Assembly (NCBI GenBank): GCA_964492845.1
Contig: CAZBMZ010000015.1
Span: 1 to 64,000, forward strand
Source of the DNA: JADJPF01 sp964492845
Lineage (GTDB): Bacteria; Acidobacteriota; Blastocatellia; Chloracidobacteriales; JADJPF01
Direction: 5' to 3'
DNA: 64,000 nucleotides
Below, piece by piece: positions 53,517 through 62,528 of this stretch; position 1 is the stretch's first letter, and the number at the start of each line of letters is the position of its first letter. The notes under the pieces are model-generated. The model saw only the letters and a program-made list of their open reading frames with translations, searched no databases and had not been told where the DNA came from. Position numbers and translations under genes: made by a program.

Positions 53517-54023
53517 TTACCTGCTTAGACTAATAAGTTTAGCCTTTTCGTTTTCTGGAGAGTAATAAGCACCTAAACCTATAAAAAGTCCAATTATAGA
53601 AGTAAATAACAAACCTACTTGAACATCAGCCAAAGTAGTTGTGTAATTTCCTCCACAAACATTAGTAAATTCTTCTGTTTGGCCTTCTCCATAAGGTAGT
53701 GCAGGTAGGCAAGTTGCAACATAATGTTGTTGAAGTTGATAATCAACAATTGGTGCAAAGATTAGAAGAAGCATTAAAACTACTAAAGCTAGCCTGGTAA
53801 TTTGCATTAACTTACTATCTAGATTTTGCCAAGCAAAATTTCTTAAAGTGTTAGCTAAGAGAGCTAGATCCACTTGCCAGTTAACTATAAAATTACCTTT
53901 ATCAGACTTAGAAATAATTAGTTTTTCACACCTACCACAAGAATTATTAACAGGATTAAAAAGATCTTTTTTATGGCAAATTTCGCACTTTTCTGCAAAT
54001 TTTTCTTTTTTTATTTTTAGCAT
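53517..54023 (-). CDS. Zinc-motif membrane protein B (tandem paralogue)
   Basis: This 168-residue protein begins with KIKKEKFAEKCEICHKKDLFNPVNNSCGRC, the same four-cysteine motif as its neighbour, followed by TLRNFAWQNLDSKL and a membrane helix (about 78-96). A loop with two further cysteines (TCLPALPYGEGQTEEFTNVCGG) is predicted to face outside, then a second membrane helix (about 137-155) and a short tail. This loop is absent from the paralogue. It is the first gene of the pair and is 205 bases from the start of the divergent 1063-residue gene. It has no recognisable enzymatic motif. Confidence 0.7.
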   Translation of the reverse strand: MLKIKKEKFAEKCEICHKKDLFNPVNNSCGRCEKLIISKSDKGNFIVNWQVDLALLANTLRNFAWQNLDSKLMQITRLALVVLMLLLIFAPIVDYQLQQHYVATCLPALPYGEGQTEEFTNVCGGNYTTTLADVQVGLLFTSIIGLFIGLGAYYSPENEKAKLISLSR

Positions 54024-54228
54024 AGTTAGCCCCTTAAATCAGGAAATCTACTTGGAATTGACACCTAAAAAAGAAATATTGTTCCTAAATAAATAAATAA
54101 AAATAAATAATTTTTTTCCTAGCAGTTTTTCATGCTGACAAAAAGGCTTAGGATTTGTTAATCTCGATTTTTATAATAATTAAAATTTTATTAGCCAACC
54201 TAATTTAGTCCTGGGCAAAAGATTTATT

Positions 54229-57200
54229 ATGAATGACTCACAACAATCTAATTTTTTCTTTGAGCTAGAAAATGCTTCTGCACTAGGAGCAAGGGAACAA
54301 CTTTTAGCTTGGGCAGAGCGTGTTTTTGCTGAACCAAAATTAGTTGGGCAATCTTTTGACATCCGCCTTTTTGACATTACACGTCTTAGCAATGAGCAAG
54401 AAGCGCAGCTTTATAATAATTTTCAAGGCCGTGATAGCGAATTAGGCATGGGGCTAGTAAATTGGCGAAAAGCTGAACTAGCAGAAGTAATTACTTTAGT
54501 GCGAACGGCTGTAGCTAAACGCTATATGACCATTTCAATGGCTCGTACTCGAATTGAAACTATAGAGAAAATCAATCAAGCAGAACCTAATCCTAAAATG
54601 CGTTATCCTGAAAGCACAATTGAACAGCTACGACTAGAGGCTAATCAAGCAACTAGAGAGTTAAGCTATTTACGTGGAAGAGTTTCGCAACTACACGCCC
54701 TAGAAAATCTGCTAAATACTGTTAATAGTGAAGCAGGACAAGTTAATTCACGTAGCACAGAACAAATTTTGCGAAGCTTAGGACAAAGCTGGCGCGGACT
54801 TTTAAGAGTAAAAGCATGGTCAGATCAATTTAGAGTTGCTTCTGTACATAAAACAAACCATTTACAACTTTATAATTTTAGCCCTGAAATTCAAGGCTAT
54901 CTAATGAAATTAAGTGCTATTAGTTCTCCTATTGTAATAAGCAAAGATACGGCTAGATATTTATTTCATATATTAGAAGTAATAGATAATTTAGTAGCAG
55001 AAGTAATACCTATTTTGGTACAACCTGAAAAGTTACAAGAGATTACACAGTGGTATCCTGTAGCTACATTGCTACGTGCAATTGTAGAGTTTTTCCATTT
55101 TTGTAATTTTGAAATGTCCTTATTTTATCTTAATGTCGCGGTGGATATAGATGATCCAGGGCATGTTTACCAACAAGAAGCAGGTCAATGGCGCACAATT
55201 AACGGTGAACTAGGCGTTTCATCAACCTTTAAGCGTATGGCTCAAGAAGTCGCATCGCTGCTTGCAGAAGCATCACCTTTACTAGAATGCACAGACTTAA
55301 ATCGTTTAGATAAGTTCTTAAAATATGCTTCTAATCAAACGCTTTCCATTCAACAACTAGAAGATCAAGAAATTCAACCTTTTGTTAGTTGTGGACTTTC
55401 TGAATTTGATTTTGATCCAGCAGGTCAAAAAGTCAAGTTTCATACAGCTTTTCCATTGATGTCTTCTTTAATTTATCAATTAGTCGGTAAACAAGGCGAA
55501 TTTCAATATATTAGGTCAAGTGCTTTAGGAGGCCCGTTTGAAACCATTATTGGCCTTGCTCTACTTGACCCAAAAGCTTTTAATCTTGCTCCTAATACAA
55601 TTAACTCACTGGATCGTTTTCATTATTTAGCAAATTTTTGGCGAGCCGTAGGACGACGACGAGCTATTGCAATGTTTGGTGATGAATATGTGCAAAGAGT
55701 TAGTCAAGGTCTTCAAGCTCTTGGTCAACCTGGGCCAGAACACCCTACATTTTTAACTATTAAAGTACCAACATTTGCTGGCGGACGTGAACAACTTCTT
55801 AATTCAATACCAAATGCTACGGAAGCTGAACGTGATGTTTTGCCTGGTCTAATGCTAGCCGACAAAATGCGAATTATTGATTTAATTAATATTACCTGGG
55901 CATTAGCTGATGATTTTATGCTTTCCTTGCGGGAAATGAAGTCTAATGAAGAACTTTATGAAGCTGTTTCTAGCTTTCCTCGTATGGTTGATAGCTATAG
56001 AAATGAAATAGCAAAACGATTTAATGATAAATGGATTAATTCTCTTAATTGGGTTTGGTCAATGATTCGTGGCCTTTCACCAATGCTATGGGATTTTTGG
56101 AGCAAAGTTGCGTCTAACCCTGCATGGGACGATATGATTTCCCGCGCCCCAACAATGGCGGCTTTAGGGCTACTGCTAAGACTGTTTTGCGATACAGCAA
56201 GACTTATTTTACTACTTGAAATCTCTGGCTCTACTGTAGCTAGCGGTTTACGTATTAACTCAGAATCAGCTAGCCAAGCAATTATGTTAGGGTTGGAAAG
56301 ATTTCTATTTGGGACAAATGTTTCTTCTATACTAACCGAGTCTGTAGATTATTATTTTGACCCTGAAATTCAATTTGACTCCTGGCTAGCATTTGTTAAT
56401 AGCTATAAAGCCTTTCTATATCGCTCAATTCAAGATTTGCAGCAAATGAATGCTACAACAGAACATTGGCAACTACTCCAAAGCGTTTATGAAGACTTGG
56501 AAGAACTTTATCCAAGTATGGTTATTGCAAACACCCAAGATAAAACTGGTAATACCAGAGATTTACCAACTAACCTTATACCTATTGATAAAGAATCCGA
56601 CAATAGCCTACATCTAATAAGTGAGCAAACTGCTATAAACTTCCAAAAGGTTTGTTTTGAGTTACTTGGAGCTACTAATAAAGACAATAGCTTATTCTTA
56701 AAGCTACTTTCAATGTACATAGATGAAAAATCACATGATCTAATTAACAAAGGGGCCTACTATAAAGCGATAATTGAGCAGCTTTTAACTGATGCTGGCT
56801 ATCGTCGTCTACTCTATAGCCTACCTAGTCAAGCAAGCAGTTTTTTCCGCCTACTTGCAAAAATGGAAAGCGAAGGCCGAACAAGTCATGTAGCATTAAA
56901 TATGATTCAAGCTCAAGTATTAGATTATTTTGATCAGCTTAATGAATCCTATGCTATTACTTTGTCTAGATTTACTAGCTGCCCTAAGATACTACCTTTA
57001 GAGAGTGTAGAAATATTAAACTCTAAATTTTTAGATGAATCTGATGAACCTTTGCAATACTGCTTTCTATTATTTTTAGCTTGTGATTATCCAATATTTT
57101 ACTTAGATACTTGGTCACAAGAAGAATATGATCCCATTCGTGCTAGTGCCAAGTTACAACAATCTTTAATAACTGTTCTTGGTCAACAAATGGAAGATCC

Positions 57201-57420
57201 TTTTATTCAAATTTTTACCTTAGCAGGCGGTTATTTAACTATTAGATCTGGAACAGTTTATCTTTATGGTAGTAACCGTAGTTGTGAACCTGCATTTTTA
57301 GAACCTGATAAAGCTACTTCTCGGCTGCTACTATCAAAATTTGTAAGTAGTAAATTTGCTTTAGCACTAGAAATCTTACGCACACAATTTCCTAAACAAA
57401 CCTTTATTGTACAACCTTAA
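54229..57420 (+). CDS. Large helical protein of unknown family, 1063 aa
   Basis: I do not recognise this 1063-residue protein. It has no signal peptide, and only a short stretch near residue 645 (LGLLLRLFCDTARLILLLEI) is hydrophobic enough to resemble a membrane helix; the rest is amphipathic, mostly helical and rich in Leu, Gln, Ser and Glu. There are no Walker, protease, kinase or zinc motifs that I can see. The N-terminal 110 residues end in a coiled-coil-like RTRIETIEKIN segment. Codon use and composition match neighbours, so it is a real gene. Its start lacks a strong ribosome site. It ends 8 bases before the convergent ankyrin gene. The divergent tandem zinc-motif pair is its only nearby context. 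Confidence 0.75.
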   Translation: MNDSQQSNFFFELENASALGAREQLLAWAERVFAEPKLVGQSFDIRLFDITRLSNEQEAQLYNNFQGRDSELGMGLVNWRKAELAEVITLVRTAVAKRYMTISMARTRIETIEKINQAEPNPKMRYPESTIEQLRLEANQATRELSYLRGRVSQLHALENLLNTVNSEAGQVNSRSTEQILRSLGQSWRGLLRVKAWSDQFRVASVHKTNHLQLYNFSPEIQGYLMKLSAISSPIVISKDTARYLFHILEVIDNLVAEVIPILVQPEKLQEITQWYPVATLLRAIVEFFHFCNFEMSLFYLNVAVDIDDPGHVYQQEAGQWRTINGELGVSSTFKRMAQEVASLLAEASPLLECTDLNRLDKFLKYASNQTLSIQQLEDQEIQPFVSCGLSEFDFDPAGQKVKFHTAFPLMSSLIYQLVGKQGEFQYIRSSALGGPFETIIGLALLDPKAFNLAPNTINSLDRFHYLANFWRAVGRRRAIAMFGDEYVQRVSQGLQALGQPGPEHPTFLTIKVPTFAGGREQLLNSIPNATEAERDVLPGLMLADKMRIIDLINITWALADDFMLSLREMKSNEELYEAVSSFPRMVDSYRNEIAKRFNDKWINSLNWVWSMIRGLSPMLWDFWSKVASNPAWDDMISRAPTMAALGLLLRLFCDTARLILLLEISGSTVASGLRINSESASQAIMLGLERFLFGTNVSSILTESVDYYFDPEIQFDSWLAFVNSYKAFLYRSIQDLQQMNATTEHWQLLQSVYEDLEELYPSMVIANTQDKTGNTRDLPTNLIPIDKESDNSLHLISEQTAINFQKVCFELLGATNKDNSLFLKLLSMYIDEKSHDLINKGAYYKAIIEQLLTDAGYRRLLYSLPSQASSFFRLLAKMESEGRTSHVALNMIQAQVLDYFDQLNESYAITLSRFTSCPKILPLESVEILNSKFLDESDEPLQYCFLLFLACDYPIFYLDTWSQEEYDPIRASAKLQQSLITVLGQQMEDPFIQIFTLAGGYLTIRSGTVYLYGSNRSCEPAFLEPDKATSRLLLSKFVSSKFALALEILRTQFPKQTFIVQP

Positions 57421-57428
57421 AGGATTGG

Positions 57429-58682
57429 CTATTTTTTACCCGACGCAAGCAAATTAACTATTTCTGTTCGTTTTCTATCTTGGGCAATAGTTTCTGCTGT
57501 TTGGCCTGCTTTATTTTTTAATTTTGTATCAGCACCAGACTTAAGCAAAGTGTCTATAAATTCAGCGTTATTATCTCGTACAGCATACATTAAAGCTGTC
57601 CAACCATCATTGTCTTGTTCATTGACATTTTCTTTTGCAGCAATCAGTGTTTTAGCCATTTCAATAGCTGTTTCATAACGATAAGAAGCAGCATACATTA
57701 AAGCTGTTCTGCCTTCTTCATCTTTTACATTAACTTTTGCTCCTGCGGCTAAGAGTAGTTTTATTATATTAGCATTAGCATTAGCAGCGGTTGTCATTAA
57801 AGGAGTACGTCCAAATTTATTAGCAATATTAACATCTGCTTTAGCTTCAATAAGCTTAGTGATAGCCATTTCTTTTCCACCAACTACCGCCCTATTTAAA
57901 GGAGTTGTTCCATTCCTATCTAGTTTATTTAATTCAACTCCAAAATTTAATATTGCATCTATCAATTCCAAGTCTCCCCTACTTGCAATAAATCCTAAAG
58001 CTTCTGCTAACCCACAGTTGCAACCTTGTTTTATTAAACCTTTGGTCATTACTTGACTTATTACCTTAAATTCACTGCCTTTAGCGAGCGTTTCTAAAGC
58101 AAATGTTGCATTAGGGTTTTTAGCTTCAAGATCTGCACCTGCTTTAACCAACAGGTCTGCAACTTCCCCTGCACCATTTTCTGCTGCAAAAACTAAAGCT
58201 GTTTTTCCGTCTTTAATCCTATAATTAACATCCGCTTTTTTTTCTATCAATAGTTTTGCTAATGAAGCGTCCTTTTTTTGTGCAGATACAATTAAGGCTG
58301 TTTTGTCATATTTATCTTGAGCGTTAACATCTGCACCCGCTTCTACTAAAAGCTTAATTATATCTGTCCTAAGATATCTGATAGCTTCTTGCATTGGTGT
58401 AAAACCCAAATGATTTTTAGCATTGATGTCTGCTTTTGCTTTTATAAGTAGGTCAGCACTTTTAGTATTATCTCCAATTATTGCCATAATTAAAGGTACT
58501 TGTCCTCGATCATCCTTTTGGTTTACATCACTACTTTTTACTAATCTTTCTACTACTTCTGTTTTTCCATCTCTTAGAGCCGTTAATAAAGTTTCTCTCT
58601 CCATTCCTTGTACAATTACACTGCCTATTACTATTAGCCCTATTAAAACAATGACTATGACTCTAACTTTTTTCGATTTCAT
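57429..58682 (-). CDS. Membrane-anchored or exported ankyrin-repeat protein
   Basis: This 417-residue protein has an N-terminal signal or anchor (residues 6-26 after MKSKKVR) and then about twelve ankyrin repeats of 33 residues to the end. Canonical repeats such as GRTPLMTTAANANANIIKLL and the D.DGWTALMYAVRDNNAEFI unit are clear; the sixth and seventh units (around ATFALETLAKGSEF and CGLAEALGFIASRG) are degenerate. The ATG at 58682 is preceded by GGGGTG; a frame from 58724 has no good ribosome site. It is likely periplasmic or inner-membrane bound and mediates protein contacts. It converges on the 1063-residue gene and is divergent from the aminopeptidase gene. Confidence 0.85.
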   Translation of the reverse strand: MKSKKVRVIVIVLIGLIVIGSVIVQGMERETLLTALRDGKTEVVERLVKSSDVNQKDDRGQVPLIMAIIGDNTKSADLLIKAKADINAKNHLGFTPMQEAIRYLRTDIIKLLVEAGADVNAQDKYDKTALIVSAQKKDASLAKLLIEKKADVNYRIKDGKTALVFAAENGAGEVADLLVKAGADLEAKNPNATFALETLAKGSEFKVISQVMTKGLIKQGCNCGLAEALGFIASRGDLELIDAILNFGVELNKLDRNGTTPLNRAVVGGKEMAITKLIEAKADVNIANKFGRTPLMTTAANANANIIKLLLAAGAKVNVKDEEGRTALMYAASYRYETAIEMAKTLIAAKENVNEQDNDGWTALMYAVRDNNAEFIDTLLKSGADTKLKNKAGQTAETIAQDRKRTEIVNLLASGKK

Positions 58683-58819
58683 TAAACACCCCAACAAAAA
58701 ATTAAAATTAACTAGGTTAAACACCTAAACAAAATGTTAAGATTGAAAATTACTAAGATTTTGGCAAGTAAATTTTTATTCTACTTCAAATTGATAAATA
58801 GGAGTATTAGATTTAATTT

Positions 58820-61498
58820 ATGTTTTACTACAAAATATTATTAATTTTACTTTTAACTTTTTTAAGTTTCTATCCTGTTATGGCAAATATAAATATTGAA
58901 GATACTGAAAATACTATTGAAATTGGTATTTCACGTCAACTAGCAAATAAACGTGCTTCTATCTACTCTGATATCAGTTATAAATTAAGTTATGAAATTA
59001 AACCTATGGCTGAAAGTTTGCTGGGTCATATTGAAATTGAGCTACAAATTTCTAACCCATCAGAGCCATTAATCTTAGATTTTAAGAGCCTTGGAGACGA
59101 TCCTAATCAACTTAATGGAACTCTAAAAAATAATTTTTTAGTTGTTAATGGTCAAAATATTACAGATTTTCAACAAGTTAATGGTCATATTATTATCCCA
59201 AGCAAAGCATTAAAAACAGGTAAAAATTCTTTAGAATTAAGCTTTAATTGTCCTGTACGTAAATCTGGTGCAGCCATTACTCGTTACATAGATAAAGATG
59301 ACAACAATGAATATCTTTATAGTTTATTTGTTCCAAGTGATGCTCATATGGCTTTTCCTTGTTTTGACCAACCTGACTTAAAAGCGCGTTTTAGTTTATC
59401 TCTAACTTGTCCTCCTAATTGGACAGTTGTTACTAACACCCCATTAAAAGCAAGATCTACAGATCGTCCCCAAAGATTCCAACTCCTTACCTTTGAAGAA
59501 ACTAAAGCTTTAAGCACTTATCTTTTTGCTTTTGCTGCCGGGCCTTTTTCACGACTAGAAATTGAAAGCAGTAAAACTCCAATGGATTTATATGTACGCA
59601 AATCTAAAGAGGATAAAGCAAAACATGAGTTAAAAGAAATTGCTCGTCTTCATCGTGAAGGACTAGAAACTTTAGCTAATTATTTTGATTATCCTTATCC
59701 TTTTGGCAAGTGTGACTTGGTGATTTTACCTGAATTTGCCTATGGTGGAATGGAGCATGCTGGAGCAATATTTTTTCGAGAAGATCGTATGCTATTTCCT
59801 AATGAACCTTCTCCTAATGACTTATTAAATCGAGCTAGTTTAATTTTGCATGAGGCTGCTCATCAATGGTTTGGTAATTTAGTTACTATGCGATGGTTTG
59901 ATGATCTTTGGCTAAAAGAAGGCTTTGCTACCTTTATGGCTTATCAGGCTATGGAAAGAGTCTTTCCTGGTAATGTTTGGAAAAACTTTTATCAAGCTAA
60001 TAAACCTAGAGCCTACTCAACTGATAGCACTAAAGGAACAACTCCAATTTTTCAAGAAATCCCTAACCTAAAAGATGCTAAATCAGCTTACGGTAATATT
60101 GTTTATACTAAAGCACCTTCAATGCTTCGCCAACTTGAGTTTTATTTAGGTAAAGAAGCTTTCCAAAAAGGCGTTCAAACATTTTTAAGTAGTTATGCTT
60201 TTTCTAATGCTGAATGGTCAGACTTAATTAAATGTTATGAAAAGTCGGCTGGCTATAGCTTAAAAACTTGGGCAGATTCATGGGTAAAACGTCGCGCAAT
60301 GGCCGTTGTTGAACCTGTTTTAACTATTAGAGCAGGAAAAATTAGTAACTTAACTCTAAAACAAAATAATATTTTAGGAGAAGATACCATTTGGCCGCTA
60401 AAAACCAAATTAATCTTAGCCTACACTAATCAACCAGCTATAGTTTTAACTGTTAGTCTAACTAGCACTACAACTGTAGTTACAGATGTAGTAGGAAAGC
60501 CCAAACCAGACTATATTTTTACAAATTATGAAGATTTTGGATATGGCGAGTTTCGTTTAGATACTAGAAGTTTAGCTTATATAAAAAGTAATTTAGCAAA
60601 TGTTTCTGATTCATTTTTACGCTCTTTGCTTTGGGGAGCTATTTGGAACGCAGTTCAGCAAGGTGTTTTTCCGCCACTAGAATATCTAGAATTAGTTTGT
60701 CAGGCTTTAAGTAAAGAAGAAGATCCTATCACTGTACAATTAGTTTTAAGTAACTCTGCTGTAGCTTTTAGTCATTATCTTTCTTTAACACAAAAAAACA
60801 AAATAGCTCCTAAACTTGAAACTCTTATTTTTCAACAAATAAAATCTGATCAAAGTTTAGGGCTACGTTTAACTTATTTTCGATCACTACCAAACTTAAT
60901 AAGTAGCGAGGCAGGAAGAAAACAACTAGTAGATTTACTAGAAGGTAAAATAAGTTTTGATAAAATCGAGCTAAAAGCAAAAGATCGTTGGGAACTTATT
61001 ACTAGCTTAATTTCACAATCTGCCCCAATAGCAGAAAAACTACTGCTTGTAGAAGAAAAGCAAGACTCAAGTGCCGATGCACAACGCTATAGCTTTATTG
61101 CTAAAGCAGCACGAGCAAGTAAAGAACTAAAGAAAAATTATTTTGAACGTTATTTACAAGACCGCGAATTAGCAGAAAATTGGATTGAAACTAGTTTGCG
61201 AGCATTTAACAGTCCCAACCAAGCTAATTTAACTATTGATTATCTAAGATCTGCTTTAGCAGCACTTCCACAATTAAAAAAACAACGAAAAATATTTTTT
61301 ATCAATGAATGGCTAGCAGCTTTTATTAGTGGGCAATCTAGTCCACAAGCTCTAGAAATAGTCCAACAATATTTAAGAGAAAATAGTATAGATAGAGACT
61401 TACAACTAAAGATCTTAGAAGCTAGTAATAGACTAGAAAAATCTGTAAAAATTCGTGCTAAATATGCTAGTAAACAGTCAATAAAAAGAGCTAAATAA
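58820..61498 (+). CDS. M1-family zinc aminopeptidase, exported
   Basis: This 892-residue protein has a signal peptide (about 1-22, VMA-NI) and the M1 fold: N-terminal beta domain (about 50-250), thermolysin-like catalytic domain (about 255-500) and helical C-terminal domain (about 600-890). Zinc ligands are His344 and His348 (HEAAH) and Glu367 (LKEGFA). The exopeptidase motif, GAMEN in the textbook enzyme, is GGMEH at 309-313, a variant. The catalytic Tyr lies in the IVYTKAPSML segment. It should trim N-terminal residues from peptides in the periplasm. It starts with a poor ribosome site and is followed after 15 bases by a small membrane protein gene. Confidence 0.93.
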   Translation: MFYYKILLILLLTFLSFYPVMANINIEDTENTIEIGISRQLANKRASIYSDISYKLSYEIKPMAESLLGHIEIELQISNPSEPLILDFKSLGDDPNQLNGTLKNNFLVVNGQNITDFQQVNGHIIIPSKALKTGKNSLELSFNCPVRKSGAAITRYIDKDDNNEYLYSLFVPSDAHMAFPCFDQPDLKARFSLSLTCPPNWTVVTNTPLKARSTDRPQRFQLLTFEETKALSTYLFAFAAGPFSRLEIESSKTPMDLYVRKSKEDKAKHELKEIARLHREGLETLANYFDYPYPFGKCDLVILPEFAYGGMEHAGAIFFREDRMLFPNEPSPNDLLNRASLILHEAAHQWFGNLVTMRWFDDLWLKEGFATFMAYQAMERVFPGNVWKNFYQANKPRAYSTDSTKGTTPIFQEIPNLKDAKSAYGNIVYTKAPSMLRQLEFYLGKEAFQKGVQTFLSSYAFSNAEWSDLIKCYEKSAGYSLKTWADSWVKRRAMAVVEPVLTIRAGKISNLTLKQNNILGEDTIWPLKTKLILAYTNQPAIVLTVSLTSTTTVVTDVVGKPKPDYIFTNYEDFGYGEFRLDTRSLAYIKSNLANVSDSFLRSLLWGAIWNAVQQGVFPPLEYLELVCQALSKEEDPITVQLVLSNSAVAFSHYLSLTQKNKIAPKLETLIFQQIKSDQSLGLRLTYFRSLPNLISSEAGRKQLVDLLEGKISFDKIELKAKDRWELITSLISQSAPIAEKLLLVEEKQDSSADAQRYSFIAKAARASKELKKNYFERYLQDRELAENWIETSLRAFNSPNQANLTIDYLRSALAALPQLKKQRKIFFINEWLAAFISGQSSPQALEIVQQYLRENSIDRDLQLKILEASNRLEKSVKIRAKYASKQSIKRAK

Positions 61499-61513
61499 TA
61501 AGGAGGTTATAAT

Positions 61514-61810
61514 ATGAATCCAGGATTAATAGGAGGAATTATTGGAGGAGTTCTAGGAATAGGTGGAGCAATCATTGGTACTTACTTTAGTATTAAAAAT
61601 ACACAAAGTAAAAAAGAGAAAGATTATATGATAAAAGCATCTTTTTGCTGCTGGGTAGGAATAATTGTTTTTTTAGCTTTGTTATTTTTTCTACCCAAAC
61701 CATATAATTGGTTAGCCTGGATTCCTTATTCCTTGCTTTTACCTAGTTTTGTTATTGGAGTTAATCGCCAATTAGCTAAAATTAGAAAAGAGGAAAATAA
61801 TACTCTCTAA
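61514..61810 (+). CDS. Small membrane protein, 98 aa
   Basis: I do not recognise this 98-residue protein. It opens with a glycine-rich hydrophobic helix (GLIGGIIGGVLGIGGAIIGTYFSI, first 20 or so residues), followed by a basic loop, two more hydrophobic segments (about 43-62 and 66-85) and a charged tail. A perfect AAGGAGG ribosome site precedes its ATG at 61514. It lies between the aminopeptidase gene (15-base gap) and the HAD gene (28-base gap), all on the plus strand, so it is probably in one operon with them. Confidence 0.72.
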   Translation: MNPGLIGGIIGGVLGIGGAIIGTYFSIKNTQSKKEKDYMIKASFCCWVGIIVFLALLFFLPKPYNWLAWIPYSLLLPSFVIGVNRQLAKIRKEENNTL

Positions 61811-61838
61811 TCATAAATCAGAGGTTTATCTAAAAAAT

Positions 61839-62525
61839 ATGAAAGAGCCTTATTTATTAGTGTGGGATTTAGATGGCACAATAGGTAATTTTGAAAAATT
61901 AGAAAAATATCGTGAAAACTCGCCTACTGTGGAAGCACGCCCAGAGATTGCACCAACGTTAGAAAAACTATCTAAACTAGGTTTTATACATACTGTTTTA
62001 ACTATGGCTACTAATCCTTATGCAGAAATTGCATTAAAGTCTACAGGATTGCGCCACTTCTTTGCTAAAGTAGAAGGTCAAGGACAAAGGCTTAAAGGTG
62101 ATGTAACAGGTATTGCTAATGATTTTGGTATTAACAGTAGAAATTATGCCCATAAAATTATGTTTATTGGGGATAGAATGCTTTTTGATGAGCCTAGACA
62201 CTCAGAAGTAATTTTCCATTTAGAACTTTTTGCTCTAACTCGTCCTGCTAGTCAATTACAAATTCTGGTTGAAACCCTTCTTAATCAAGGAAATGGCTCA
62301 TTAAGAGAAGGTTTTCTTTCCATTGGTCGGGGTTCTAAAAAATGGTATCAGTTTGCTAAGTTGCCTCCTATAGAAGTAGGTGTTCCTATACAAAGAAATT
62401 TACCTAAACTTGATCCTTTACTGTTGTTAGAGCGAACTCAAGAATGTCCAGTTATTACCTTTGAAAACCCTCCTAACCCCCCTGCTATTTCATCTAAGCA
62501 TCAAGCAATAATAGATAATAGGTAA
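61839..62525 (+). CDS. HAD-superfamily hydrolase-like protein
   Basis: This 228-residue protein has the HAD motif I DLDGT (Asp10, Asp12 in VWDLDGTIGNF), a motif II-like TVLTMATNPY and motif IV GDRMLFDEP, so it is probably a phosphatase or phosphotransferase. The cap region is short. The last 50 residues are rich in proline and resemble nothing I know. The substrate is not apparent. It is the last gene of a plus-strand set with the aminopeptidase and small membrane protein, and its stop is 3 bases from that of the convergent carboxypeptidase gene. Confidence 0.78.
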   Translation: MKEPYLLVWDLDGTIGNFEKLEKYRENSPTVEARPEIAPTLEKLSKLGFIHTVLTMATNPYAEIALKSTGLRHFFAKVEGQGQRLKGDVTGIANDFGINSRNYAHKIMFIGDRMLFDEPRHSEVIFHLELFALTRPASQLQILVETLLNQGNGSLREGFLSIGRGSKKWYQFAKLPPIEVGVPIQRNLPKLDPLLLLERTQECPVITFENPPNPPAISSKHQAIIDNR

Positions 62526-62528
62526 ATA

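Noticed and set aside
54087..54110. AAAT-rich tract upstream of the 1063-residue gene as a regulatory repeat
   Set aside because: It is low-complexity AT sequence in an AT-rich genome with no consistent unit spacing.
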